Positions 33,870 to 44,717 of a DNA stretch of 64,000 bases are shown piece by piece. Under the pieces are notes generated by a model. It saw only the letters and a list, made by a program, of their open reading frames with translations. It ran no database searches and was not told the origin of the DNA. The stretch lies in the NCBI GenBank assembly GCA_902651635.1, contig CACRSC010001925.1, positions 429,498 through 493,497 of the forward strand. Reading direction: 5' to 3'. Position 1 is the stretch's first letter; each line of letters starts with the position of its first letter. Origin of the DNA: Mastigamoeba balamuthi. Taxonomy: Eukaryota; Evosea; Mastigamoebida; Mastigamoebidae. Position numbers and translations under genes: made by a program.

Positions 33870-34142
33870 TCCCTCCGCCCTGCCTCCGTCTCCCCTCACC
33901 ACGTTATAGCTATCTCGAAATGTCGTGGACACTGGAATCGGAAGCCCATTTCCAACTGCAACGGTGTTCGCTTATTTTTCCCGGTCGGATTTGCTCTCTT
34001 ATGGGGCGCTGGGGCATTTGTCATGGTTCACATTCTTCCATTTTTCTCGATGTCTTGCGTCACAGGAAAACCGGAAAGGGAGGCCAATACCCGGGTCATT
34101 TCACATTACCACCTCTCACTACCGTGCCCGCGAAGCAAAGCA

Positions 34143-36619
34143 ATGGTGGAGCAGGTCGTAGTCGTAGTCGTGGAGCAGAACAGCTCGGAGCATCCCTACA
34201 AGTCGGCCGGCGAGGATTCGAACCGGAACGCCCTGGGCATCCCCGCCCACGGTACCACCGCGGCTGCCACGCCAAAGAACCCCGAGGTACCGGAGACGAG
34301 GAAGGGCCAGCCGAAGCAGGGGGAACGCCGCGTGGACATACAGGTGATGCGTGCGCTGGCGGTGACCGTGGTCGTACTCTTCCACCTCGACGTTCCGTGG
34401 ATGCGGGGCGGCTTCGTGGGCGTCGACATCTTCTTCGTCATTAGCGGCTTCCTCGTCTTCGGCTCCGTCGTGAGCAGTCACACTCCATCCACGGCAATAA
34501 CTGCTTCCTGAACAGGTCCGCTTACTCGCCAAAGACAAGTTTTCTCTGCTCGAGTTCATCGCGAGGAGGGCCAAGAGGCTCAATCCACCCAGTGCAGTGA
34601 TGTTGATCTTGCTCACGATGACGCTCTGGAGGTCCGCGTATTGTCTGTACAACGATAGGTGCAAGGACCAGATGTCGGACATCCTTATGGCATCTCTGCA
34701 GTGCGCCAACATACACCAGATGACCATCAAAGCCAAGTACTTTGGGGCAAATTCTCCCAGCATCGTATTGCACTACTGGTCTCTGGCGGTTGAGGAGCAA
34801 CTCTACGTCATAGTACCAGTGCTACTTGTGTTCGTCCATATCATTCTGAAACAGCGCTTTGCAGTGGTAAGTCGTCACTTCTTCAGATAGCACTCTGAGT
34901 TGCTTATTAGTGCATCGGACCAATTCTGGCCCTCTCTGCCACTATTTCATTTGGGACAATGTTCGCCCAACCTCAGAGCTGGAGGTTCTTCTTCGTTGCA
35001 AGCAGATACTGGGAGTTTGCCCTGGGTGCACTGGTCTCGCACTATGACAACCATCTTCACAGCCCCAAGCTTCTGAAGGTTTTCCTCTTGTTTAAATGGT
35101 ATTGGGTTACGGCCTACATAATAGTATGGCTGTTACTGATTGTTGCCTGCGTATTTACCCCAAGGTACGCCTCATTCTAGTCTTCCAACTGATAACACAA
35201 ATATCCAGTGCTGGATATCCAAATTTTCTGACACTTCCTGTCTGTTTGGCAACAGCACTTCTGATCTCCTGTAAATACAATATGACCAGGGCCCCTCTTC
35301 TAAAGAGAGTTGGAGACATGTCCTACTCGATCTATCTTTATCATGTTCCGATAATAATCTTGGTTCGATTCTATGCTGGTCTGTCCATGTCTCAGAAGCC
35401 AGATTGGCTGACAATAATCCTACTCATTGGAGTGTTCTCATCTGCAAGCTTCTATTTAATAGAGGTTCAATCGAATTCATTATTCATCACTTATCCTCCC
35501 TTCCAGAAACCATTGCAGAAGAAAGTGCTGCCATGGTGGCTCTCACTCAGCCTTCTAGCTGCCGGAATGGGGGTTCCAGCTGGCTTTTCCATGGTGGTAC
35601 TCCGAACAAATCAGAATCCCAGTTTGTTTACTATAGCGCCTCAACTAATTGTGAATGGAAATTCGTAAGCAGTTTTTCTTGCAAAATGACTGAACACAAA
35701 TAGATCGTTTGTTCCTTGGAACGAGGATGGCAATCCCTTTAATGATGCTGCACTTCGAGTAAACTCGTATGCTGTAACTGGATACCATCAGGATCCAGGT
35801 TCCATTCCTCTAGAGCTTCCTCCAGATCCGCTTTTTCGCCTGTTCAATAGAACTCGTATTGCTGCTTTCGCAGTCAATGGAGACTCTCATGTGGAACAGC
35901 TGTGGAAACTGCTTTATAACTATGGAGACAAATTAGGGGCATCATACTGGAGTGGTGGAATCTCTCATACAGCACAAATGGAACAATATTTTGAAGAAAT
36001 GTGGAATCCACCATCATTTTGGACTGCCGAAAGCTATTTATACCGTCTTGCCTTAATCTCGTTCAGGGTAAGAGCTTTTCATAATATATATTTCTCAATT
36101 TATACAAAGAACCGATTTGGTGAATATCCAAACTGGGAAAATGACTTAAAGCGCTATATTCGCAGATGGATCAAGAGTTCATCATGCACAGTTATTCTTA
36201 TGGATAATCCGATCTGGGTTGACTCTCATGGATGGAATCTGCCAAGCAGACAATGGCCAATTACATGCTTGCGTACACATAATGCAAAGGACTGTGTATA
36301 CGATGTGAATACTGTTCTGAAGTCTGTGGAAGTGAAGCACGTCCAGGCCATAATAACGGAAATGCCAGAAATTCGGGATTCTGTTGAGCTGATATCACTA
36401 AACGATTTGATCTGCTGGGATGGCAAATGTCATAGCCATGTCTACAATATTCCCATATTTATTGACTGTTCGCACTACACAGTGCAGTTCATGGAGTATG
36501 CTCGAAACTATATTGTGTCAAGACTACGATCAAGCAAATGCTTTCACACGATTGAGAGAATTATGGAAGCAGAGTCCCGAATGAACATAGAGTATGGCCC
36601 AGTATCTCCCACTGTGTAA
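34143..36619 (+). CDS. Membrane O-acyltransferase (Acyltransferase_3 + SGNH), copy 4
   Basis: A 739-residue intact member starting 274 nt downstream of the glycosyltransferase stop, on the same strand. Verified exons are 34143-34469, 34516-34866, 34911-35164, 35209-35464, 35507-35664, 35704-36067 and 36110-36619 (2,220 nt). The six introns are only 39-46 nt. Features in order: N-terminal acidic/Pro-rich tail, RRVDIQVMRALAVTVVVLFH, GVDIFFVISGFLVFGS, RRAKRLNPPS, LHYWSLAVEEQLYVIVP, about ten membrane helices with VGDMSYSIYLYH, then the SGNH domain with GDSH, WSGGISH and DCSHY. Base use changes along the gene: exon 1 is GC-rich like its neighbour, later exons are AT-rich. The closest relative is copy 2 (KDQMSDI, KYFGANSPSIV and PQSWRF are shared). 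Confidence 0.93.
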
Positions 36620-37591
36620 CAATTATTAATAATCAGTTTTCATTGAGATTTGTTAGGATATATTACTGTAACTCATATAATCAGGAATATAAAATCCCCT
36701 CTTCAGAAGCACAGAGGGATCTGAATAAATTCAAATGAATCACAAAGCTAAAACTGTTGTTCTGTTGTGTCATTATACTGTCTTTCAAGTTCTTATTCTG
36801 TATTCTCTGTTCAGAATCAAAATGAGTGTCCAATAACAGTTTTCAGTATGCTTACAGTGAGTTCTCTGGTAATTCACAGTAGAGATATGGTTATCACTGC
36901 AACTTTATTGCTACAGTAAGAGTCATTAAGAAATGACCCCTTCGAAATTTATGTTACCTGAACCCCAATGTAAGACTCTCGAGAGTGCACGAATGAACAA
37001 TTGAATGATGTCTGATCAGAAAATGTCCTAAATCTAAGAAATTGTAAGAAGCGAAAAATGTCTCTTACGGACAAGCAGCACTGAAGATCTACCTCATGGG
37101 CCCTCACTGGGAAATGAAGTGCATTGCGAAGTACTTTACCTGCCTTTAAGGCTCAGCCTATCACTGACTGCATTACTGTTTAGAAAAAAACAGTAGACTT
37201 AGATAATGTAAAGTCATTGTTGAAACCATTACTTACAAAGGAGTATTAGGAAAGATAAATGGCAAATTTGCCAAGAATAACCAAAAAAAGAATTTGAATA
37301 GTTGTTCTATGAATAGACAAGGTACTTTTATATTTATTTATGTACATAAAAGGTCTGACAATGCAAAGAAACTCGGTTTGCACAAAGGACTGTGAAATAT
37401 CAGGTAAGCTGAATGAGTAAAGCTGCCCGAAGTTAAAATCAGGAATTGAATAAATCGGATAAATCCGAATCCTGTAGGATTTTTAAAGAAAATTACATTA
37501 TACAGAAGAAGATCGAAGTAGGAGCTGTTCCAAGCATGCCACCAGTACACTAATGTAGTGTATCTGAGTGAGGCCAAGAGGAAGAATGAGT
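36620..37591. other. AT-rich intergenic region
   Basis: Downstream of acyltransferase copy 4. No supported gene or repeat that matches elsewhere in the window. Confidence 0.4.
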
Positions 37592-38082
37592 CTATCTCTC
37601 GTCCTCTGCCAGCCTCGAAATCGAATGTGACACGACCCGTCCGACGTCCCCATAATCCCTTCTCCCATAGACACGCATCGTGTCCTCACAGCTCTGCTTC
37701 CACTCAATGATCCTCTCGATTTCTGTCAATTCCAGTCTAGGGAGTTTTTTCTCGACCGGATTTACAACCTCTGCAAGAAGGCTGCTCAGCTGCATGACGT
37801 TGAGCTGTAACGTCGTGTCCATCCCTGTTGCGTCCCTCAGTACCTGTACGTGATGTCCCCTTGACCCCAGCACCTGTGAAGCGACCTTCACGTGCCCCTC
37901 CTTGGTGGCTCGCTGTCCGACGACTCAGTCCCGTACCTGTCGTGGTCCTCGCCTGCAGACCTCTCCTCAGCCCCATAGACTTGTTCTCCGTTGCTTCTCC
38001 TCTCTCTTGGCCCTGCTGCGACCTCCTCAACCCCCTGGTACTCGTCCTCATCATCCGACATCCTTGTCACCCTCCTCCTCAT
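37592..38082 (-). other. Unrecognised coding-like remnant
   Basis: The minus strand has coding-like text in more than one frame: an acidic/polar start near 38058 (MSDDEDEYQGVEE) and a helical, charged part near 37592-37850 (LELTEIERIIEWKQSCEDTM). I cannot recognise a family. The make-up (disordered acidic start, helical core, no introns that fit) could be a gag-like piece of an old retroelement or a broken host gene. It is not treated as a working gene. Confidence 0.3.
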
Positions 38083-39594
38083 TTTTTGTGCTCCTTGGTC
38101 GACTCGGCTAGACTAAACAAAACAATGTTGGCCTAGTGGATCCACTGTGGCGTATTTGACCTCCCTGCCCTAAGAGCCCACAGAGACTCCAGCAAGACCT
38201 TGGAGCTCTCGTCTCACTATGGGCGAAAAAAGGGGACTGACTATTTATTCGTCCTTTCTGTAATATCAAACACTTAAATCACTCACCTCACATGTAACTG
38301 ACTTTGTGTAGTGCTGGCTGGCCTCAGAACGGCCAAACAGTACTATGCAAAGCCAAAGACCTTTCATTTCAGATAAATCTACATTTAGTTCCTTATAAGG
38401 AATTACACAACACTGAAAATGGCTAACAGGATATTTGTATCTTTCCTTCTCTTCTCTCATTTTATTGCATGATATCAGAGGCTTCTTAATTCACTTTAGC
38501 ATATTTGCATAGCACAACAGCTTTATGGGGGATGAAGTGAGCTTTAGGTCTTAAAGAACTTCTTCAAGTTCTGCATGTTGAAGAAGACAGTCTGCAGATG
38601 CTGTGAGTGTGCAAGCTACATAACTCTCGATCTGTGAGAGAATGTGAAGGAAGTTTTTGGCCTCTCTGTTGTTTTCTTCCAGAAGCAGAACGAGAGCTTC
38701 ATTCTGATGATTCCATGTCTTTCACCTGATCATGATCTGGGCATATTGGACAATCTCTGGGTACATGAACAAGGCTATGGATGCCGGCTTCTGCTGCCAG
38801 TTTATTGAGTGAATCACTGGTTATCTCAGTGTTGCACTGGGCAGGCTACTGTAATTGATATTGTGGACAACTACTATTCGCACCACGGGACTCTAACAGC
38901 AGAATGATGATCAGACAAGTGATAGGCAATACAACCAAAACAAGGCACGAGCTGCTGCACTGAGTGCTGTTCATCATCTATACATGGATTGTATGCAGGA
39001 CATGATCCTTGACAACGCATAGGCCACAGACTGACGCACTGCATGCCCCCCCCCCCTTGGGTGAAGCCTCAAGGCCTGCTGGAAAAACAGTCCGGAATTG
39101 TGAGCACCGAAAACTGCACCGGGTGTGGAAAACCCAGAACAGACGCAGAGATAAGGCTCACCATGCACTCTGCAGGCCTCCCGATGATCTACAGCATACG
39201 CGGGCCCTTGGTTCACCTGACCTTCCGATGCGATCAGGAAAGTAACCTGAGGGACTGACGAGAGGCGATGCTTCCTCTGCCCTCATTGACGAGTAGGTTC
39301 GTAAGGGGCCTTTCCTCTGTTTTTCTCCACCCACGCCAAGGTTAAGCCAAGACTGGGTCAAGGTCCCGGCGGTTCTTGGCTTCTTCTCCTGTTGCCCGCA
39401 GAAACGTTCGAAAAGGGAGATGATGTGTTTGGGAGATGCCAGTGAGAAAGACCGCTGCCAAAACGGGTGAATGGCGCATATTGTGAGATTACGGGATGGG
39501 AGTGAGACGCAGACAGCCAGTCATGAGTGCGCGCGGGGGCACACGGCAGTTTCGAGCGCGCATGCGTGATTGTGTGGGTGCTATTTATGACCGG
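38083..39594. other. Intergenic; contains dispersed repeat copy B
   Basis: No supported gene. The dispersed repeat copy at about 38975-39215 is listed separately; the remainder up to the promoter of the D-box gene has no recognised features. Confidence 0.4.
38975..39215 (+). repeat. Diverged dispersed repeat, copy B
   Basis: Aligns to 3690-3945 through the same ordered anchors (gattgtatg, cataggccac, aattgtgagcac, gtggaaaaccca, taaggctc, atctac). One frame reads CTGCGKPRTDAEIRL, with a CxxC pair, but the frame is not kept in copy A, so coding is doubtful. Confidence 0.55.
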
Positions 39595-40040
39595 ATTTCC
39601 GCCCAAAATAGCAGCTGCAAACGCCCTCCGGCAAAACCGCGGTTTCAAATAAAACGGCGTGTGCCCTGCGATGCCAGCCAGCAAACCACGCAACGCTTGC
39701 CACCTCTGCGCCACCCACCCGCGCACGGCTCTGAACAGGAGGGAAAACCGTTGTATTCCGAGGCGTTTTCCCCACCGGGCTATTTCCTTGCAATCCCGCG
39801 CGCACCACTCTGTTCCGTCTGTGGGTTGTTGTTCCGCGGGTGCGTGCGCAACGCGCGTCGCGGAGAGGAGGAGGGAAGGACGCCCAGCGTCTTGGAGAAC
39901 CGTCCCGCCAAAAATGCTGAGGGGGGATCGCCGGATCTATCTCTGCGGACCTGCCGGAGCAAATGGCGCCGCTAAAACGAGGAGCGATTCCGTGCGCCGC
40001 CACGTCAGCAGATTCGTCTCGTTACGTCACTTGGCGCGCG
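39595..40040 (+). promoter_or_regulatory. Upstream region with E2F-like sites
   Basis: Before the D-box gene start (40238) lie several E2F-type motifs: ttccgcccaaaata at 39597-39610, gtcccgccaaaaa at 39902-39914 (complement TTTTTGGCGGGAC, a textbook E2F core), and ttggcgcg at 40031-40038. A CRE-like tacgtcac is at 40023-40030. E2F sites mark cell-cycle promoters across eukaryotes; their number here in 450 nt is suggestive, though this stretch is GC-rich and functional proof is lacking. Confidence 0.45.
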
Positions 40041-40237
40041 GCTGCCTTTTCGCCCCCTCGAAAAGTATCCGTGTCTTCTGTGTTGTTTTTTCTCGTGCCG
40101 TGTTGTGGTGTTGTGCCCTGTCCGGTGCTGGTGCTGGGCAGCGTGTTTTCGTGCCGCGTCTCTCCCCGTTTCCGCTGCGCCTCGCTCCCAGCCTGTCGCT
40201 TCTCCGGGGCGCCCACCAACTGCCTGCCGAGCCGAGG

Positions 40238-41555
40238 ATGGAGAACGCGCAGCAGCCGAGGGCGGCGGGCCGCGGGCCACGCAGGGCGCTGGCGGACATC
40301 AGCAACACGGCCCAGGCCGCCCACAGGCCCGCCGCGTCGTCGCTCAAGCCCCAGCACCTCGCCCACGCGGCGCCGTACCAGACCAAGGCACGCGGGCAAT
40401 TCAATCCGCCAACCCGCCAATCCTGGTTTCGAATTCGCCAATGTTCAAAAGATTCAAATTTGTGTGGGAGGAAACCAAACCGAGTGGGCTAATTGGGCGG
40501 GGGGCGCGGGCAGGCTGCGGCCCAGAGGGACGACGGGGAGGTCAACGGGTGGACGGCCACCGACTACAGCAGCCGCCTGGAGCTGTGGTCCTCGCTGTCG
40601 GCCGTGCAGAGTGCGCTCGCCCCCCGNNNNNNNNNNNNNNNNNNNNNNNNNNNNNNNNNNNNNNNNNNNNNNNNNNNNNNNNNNNNNNNNNNNNNNNNNN
40701 NNNNNNNNNNNNNNNNNNNNNNNNNNNNNNNNNNNNNNNNNNNNNNNNNNNNNNNNNNNNNNNNNNNNNNNNNNNNNNNNNNNNNNNNNNNNNNNNNNNN
40801 NNNNNNNNNNNNNNNNNNNNNNNNNNNNNNNNNNNNNNNNNNNNNNNNNNNNNNNNNNNNNNNNNNNNNNNNNNNNNNNNNNNNNNNNNNNNNNNNNNNN
40901 NNNNNNNNNNNNNNNNNNNNNNNNNNNNNNNNNNNNNNNNNNNNNNNNNNNNNNNNNNNNNNNNNNNNNNNNNNNNNNNNNNNNNNNNNNNNNNNNNNNN
41001 NNNNNNNNNNNNNNNNNNNNNNNNNNNNNNNNNNNNNNNNNNNNNNNNNNNNNNNNNNNNNNNNNNNNNNNNNNNNNNNNNNNNNNNNNNNNNNNNNNNN
41101 NNNNNNNNNNNNNNNNNNNNNNNNNNNNNNNNNNNNNNNNNNNNNNNNNNNNNNNNNNNNNNNNNNNNNNNNNNNNNNNNNNNNNNNNNNNNNNNNNNNN
41201 NNNNNNNNNNNNNNNNNNNNNNNNNNNNNNNNNNNNNNNNNNNNNNNNNNNNNNNNNNNNNNNNNNNNNNNNNNNNNNNNNNNNNNNNNNNNNNNNNNNN
41301 NNNNNNNNNNNNNNNNNNNNNNNNNNNNNNNNNNNNNNNNNNNNNNNNNNNNNNNNNNNNNNNNNNNNNNNNNNNNNNNNNNNNNNNNNNNNNNNNNNNN
41401 NNNNNNNNNNNNNNNNNNNNNNNNNNNNNNNNNNNNNNNNNNNNNNNNNNNNNNNNNNNNNNNNNNNNNNNCCGGAGTCCGTGGATGAAGAGATCAGGTG
41501 TGTTTCCGCCGAGTGGGAGTCCCTGGAGCAGCAGCGGGGGATGGAGGCAAAGTAA
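40238..41555 (+). CDS. Putative D-box cell-cycle protein, interrupted by assembly gap
   Basis: Exon 1 (40238-40387, 50 codons) reads MENAQQPR...RRALADISNTAQAAHRP. The nonapeptide RRALADISN matches the APC/C destruction box RxxLxxxxN exactly, and the ALADISN context is like N-termini of B-type cyclins, sororin and other mitotic APC/C substrates. Exon 2 starts at 40514 in the same phase with a helical segment (DYSSRLELWSSLSAVQSAL) and runs into an unsequenced gap. Sequence after the gap ends in EEIRCVSAEWESLEQQRGMEAK and TAA at 41555, which may or may not be the same gene. The intron 40388-40513 would use a GC donor (CCAAG|GCACGC). No cyclin box or other domain is visible, since most of the gene lies in the gap. 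Confidence 0.55.
40627..41471. other. Assembly gap (run of N)
   Basis: About 845 undetermined bases inside the D-box gene. The flanking sequence on the left is very GC-rich. Confidence 0.99.
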
Positions 41556-42032
41556 CAAAGGCAGCGCTGGCCGTTCTCGTGCCACAGTCCCCACTCCCCC
41601 CAGCAGCCCCCCCAGCAGAACTGCCTCACGGGCCAACAAACAGCCCTCTGCACGACCAATTAAATGTACTGGTAGTAGTGATAGAGGACAAGTAGAAGCA
41701 ACAGCATACAAGCCGAAAAACAAAGAACAAAGAACATCTTATTGGACTCCCATGCCGCCCGAAGGCTCTGTCGTACACATGTTGAATGTGCATTGTCGAC
41801 TGCATACTTCATCCTATCTTTGTTGTGTTTTTTTTTGCCTTTAGTTGTACTGTAGTTTCCCTCTCACATGGTCGGATGCAGGTACGCACTCTGCCAGGCC
41901 ACCTACAGTGGGTGTGCGCTGTCGCTGAGTGCGGATGGGTGAGGAGTGCTAGTGTGTCAGTGGTACAGATGTGATGATGTGAGTGCGAGATGATCAGCAA
42001 AACTAAACCCTCACAAAAACCCTACGAGGCCT
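41556..42032. other. Convergent gap between the D-box and CDC25 genes
   Basis: Non-coding, holding the 3' flanks of two convergent genes. T-rich and GT-rich tracts only. Confidence 0.45.
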
Positions 42033-43849
42033 CTAACGCTTCTTGCTCAGAGGCGACGGCGGAGCGGACATCCCCAGGGACCTTGTCCTGAAGCGCCTCG
42101 GGGACATATTGACTGGCGACCTCGGCGCAGCACGCGGCATCCGCAGTGCCGAGGGCGACTGCCTCTGCGGCGACGACACCGAGGACGACGTCGCGTGCAG
42201 GCGCGCCATCATCGCAGCCGCGAATGACTGTGCTACGGGCGCCGACGTCGACAGCTGCTGCTGTGGCGGGGAGACCAGGGGAGACAGGGGCTCGCAGAGC
42301 ACAGCACCACAGACGGGGCTGAACAGTGTGCGGGACGGCAGGCGACCCGCTGCAGACGCCATTATTCCGCCCGTGCGGCTGAGCGACCGCCTGAGCCCAC
42401 GACGCTTGCACTCGAGCATCTCCTTCTTGAAGCTCTCCGCCTCCATCGGCGTGTATTCCTGCGGGTCGCAGAGCTCCTGCTTGGTAGAACACACACCAAA
42501 CGTGAACGGTTGTTGGAAGACCCGGGGAACAAACGAGGGTCGCTGAGGCAAGGGACCTTGTGGGCAGCGAAAAAGGCCTTGTAGCCGCCGTCCATGAGGT
42601 ACACCTGCTCGTATGTATGCACCTGGTCGGTGGGCCTGTCGCACGAGGCCTCGGTGACGCGGCTGTCGAGGTTGCGCATTAGATCCAGCGAGCACGGTCC
42701 GCGGTTCGCGGAAAACTCGCAGTGGAACACGATGGCGGTCCTCGACGGGTTTGACATAGGCCCGTCGGGGCCGAAGAACATCCTCCTCAGCTTCGTGCGC
42801 ACCTCGGCGAAGCTCCCGGTGACGTTTGTCGCGCCCTGCCATGAATAGCGACAACAAAAACGCCGCGTGAAACCCGGTTTTTCTTCGGGGATTGCAATTC
42901 AATTCGCATGCACGGTCGCGGGCGCACCTTGATGTGGCCGCCGTCGTACTCGTAGGGGTAGCGGCAGTCGATGAGGTGAACGTGGTCGAAGAAGACCGCG
43001 AACTCGCCGCGGACGAGCCGGGCGACCGTGTCGCAGTCGACGCAGTTGTGGCCCTCGCGGACGCTGCAGAGGGGCAGCACGCACCCGCGCTGCAGGACGG
43101 GCGTCGAGCTCTTGCGCTGTACTGTCAGCGCGGTCCAGTCTGGCTGCGGGAGCTGCGAGTGCGATCTGCGGACAACAGGGGGGTGGGGGTAGGGGGGACA
43201 GAACGCGGATGAACGTTAGGTCCGAAATCGAGTGCGGAAAACGCCTGCGCAGCCCGATCCCACGCGTATCACGCACGCCCACCCGGCGCAGTCCCTCGTC
43301 GGCGGCGGCTGGCGCTTGGAGTGACCCGGAATTCGGTCCATTTCGCGGAACATGCAAACTGAAAAAGGGAACAGAACCGGCGGGGGGAAGAGCGGGGCAC
43401 CTGACGATGCGCGTCTGCGGGGCCTCTGCGCCGTTGAGGTGGAACTCCGGGGGGTCGCCGAGGCCCGGGAGGCTCGCCTGGAGCGGGGCAGCGAGGGGCG
43501 AGGGGCGCAGCAGCGGCCCGGCGGGGCTGAGCGGCGGGGGCGGCGTGGCCCCGCGCAGGTGCTGCAGCGACGACCAGAACTTGGGGCTCAGCATCGAGCT
43601 CGACGACGAGCCACAGCGCGGCGACTCGGACCCGGGCCGCGGTGCCGCCAGCACGGGCTGCTGGCGCGGCGACGGGGGCAGCAGCGCCGCGGCGACGTAG
43701 AGCCCGCCGGGGCCCAGGTGGTCGCGGACAGGGAAGTCGTCGTCTGCGTTGTCCTCGGGGTCCGTGGGCGCCTCGTCGTCGTAGCAGACCGGCGCTGCGC
43801 AGCAGCCGCGCCACTCGACGCGCTCTGCCCCCTCGCCCGAGCACAACAT
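42033..43849 (-). CDS. cdc25: CDC25-type dual-specificity phosphatase
   Basis: A 470-residue mitotic inducer phosphatase that would dephosphorylate inhibitory Thr/Tyr on CDK1. Verified exons (minus) are 43401-43849, 42928-43165, 42557-42835 and 42033-42479 (1,413 nt). The N-terminal half is acidic then Ser/Pro-rich with several SP/TP sites, as expected for a CDK/polo-regulated region. The rhodanese-fold catalytic domain spans about residues 190-350. It carries [21 protein letters not shown], then the active-site loop IVFHCEFSANRGP (HCxxxxxR, Cys nucleophile) and VYLMDGGYKAFF, followed by the short C-terminal EYTPM motif seen in CDC25s. A further Ser/Pro-rich basic tail of about 120 residues follows (SPRRFRTRS, SPLSKKR), longer than in animal CDC25s. 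An in-frame upstream start is possible, but 43849 is the first ATG that fits. Confidence 0.95.
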
Positions 43850-44489
43850 CCGCGCTGCCCCGCCGCCTCCTCTGGTGGGCCCGTTTAGGGGTTGTGGTTG
43901 CGTTTTTTTATGCGTGCGGAACAGTCGCTCTGAAAAGCGCCAGCAACGGAAGCGCAGCCGCTCCAAAAATAGGCGCCCGCGATCTCCGATGCAGACGCTC
44001 ACCCGCGGAACCCCCACTGCACCGCCACGGGGGCGCGAGTGGGTTGCCGGAACGCAGATGCGGTCGTTGGAAGCCGCGCGTGCGTGGGCGGGGACGATGC
44101 TATTTCAGATCCGTTTGGAAATGCGTGGAAGGTGGGATGCGTTGGGACACAGAAACGAGGACAGGACCCGAATGCGCCAGGGATCGGACGGTTTTCTGCG
44201 TTGTTCCGAACCGTGCGAGTCCAGAAGCGGGTATGCGAACGCCCAAAGGATCCCACACAGAACACGGAGCAGCTGGCGGGGGAAAGATACTGTGGGAGTA
44301 CAATTGTGGCTTCTCTGGCGGGAGAGTCGTTTTGCCATCGATTTCGCACGGCTCTTGCGGGCCACTGTGCTGGGTGCTGCTAGGGAACAGCTCCTAGAGT
44401 GTCTGCCAGCCCTCGGTGGCGAGAGACCCAATGAACCCATCTTCCGCGTTTCGAGAGAAAGCTGTTTAATGTACAAACTCAGGCATGCG
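43850..44489. other. CDC25 upstream region
   Basis: Promoter side of CDC25 and GC-rich non-coding DNA. A 'ccaaaaataggcgcccgc' stretch at about 43960-43981 is weakly E2F-like. No supported gene. Confidence 0.4.
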
Positions 44490-44717
44490 CAGCAGGTACA
44501 TTCTCTTTCTCAGCTGAAGACAATTGGAATGCAGAAGCACTTTTTCTCTCTTGTATTCACATGTGAGGCGCTATCTCTGTATCCTGAGGGGTGAACGAGT
44601 ATGCCAGGCCTCCCTCAGGTGCACGGGTCCAGGTTGCTGAACTGCACAGTCCCCTGCGTGACAACTCCCGAGGAGATTGAGCCTGTAAGTGCACCTAGTT
44701 AGTAAATGCCTCAGTAG

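Noticed and set aside
32487-33932. Minus-strand open frame of about 480 codons opposite the glycosyltransferase
   Set aside because: Arg-rich shadow frame; the plus strand encodes a clear GT32 enzyme with DxD and AVHLWN motifs.
40105-41844. Very long open frames on both strands at 40-41.8 kb
   Set aside because: They are open only because they run through the block of N.
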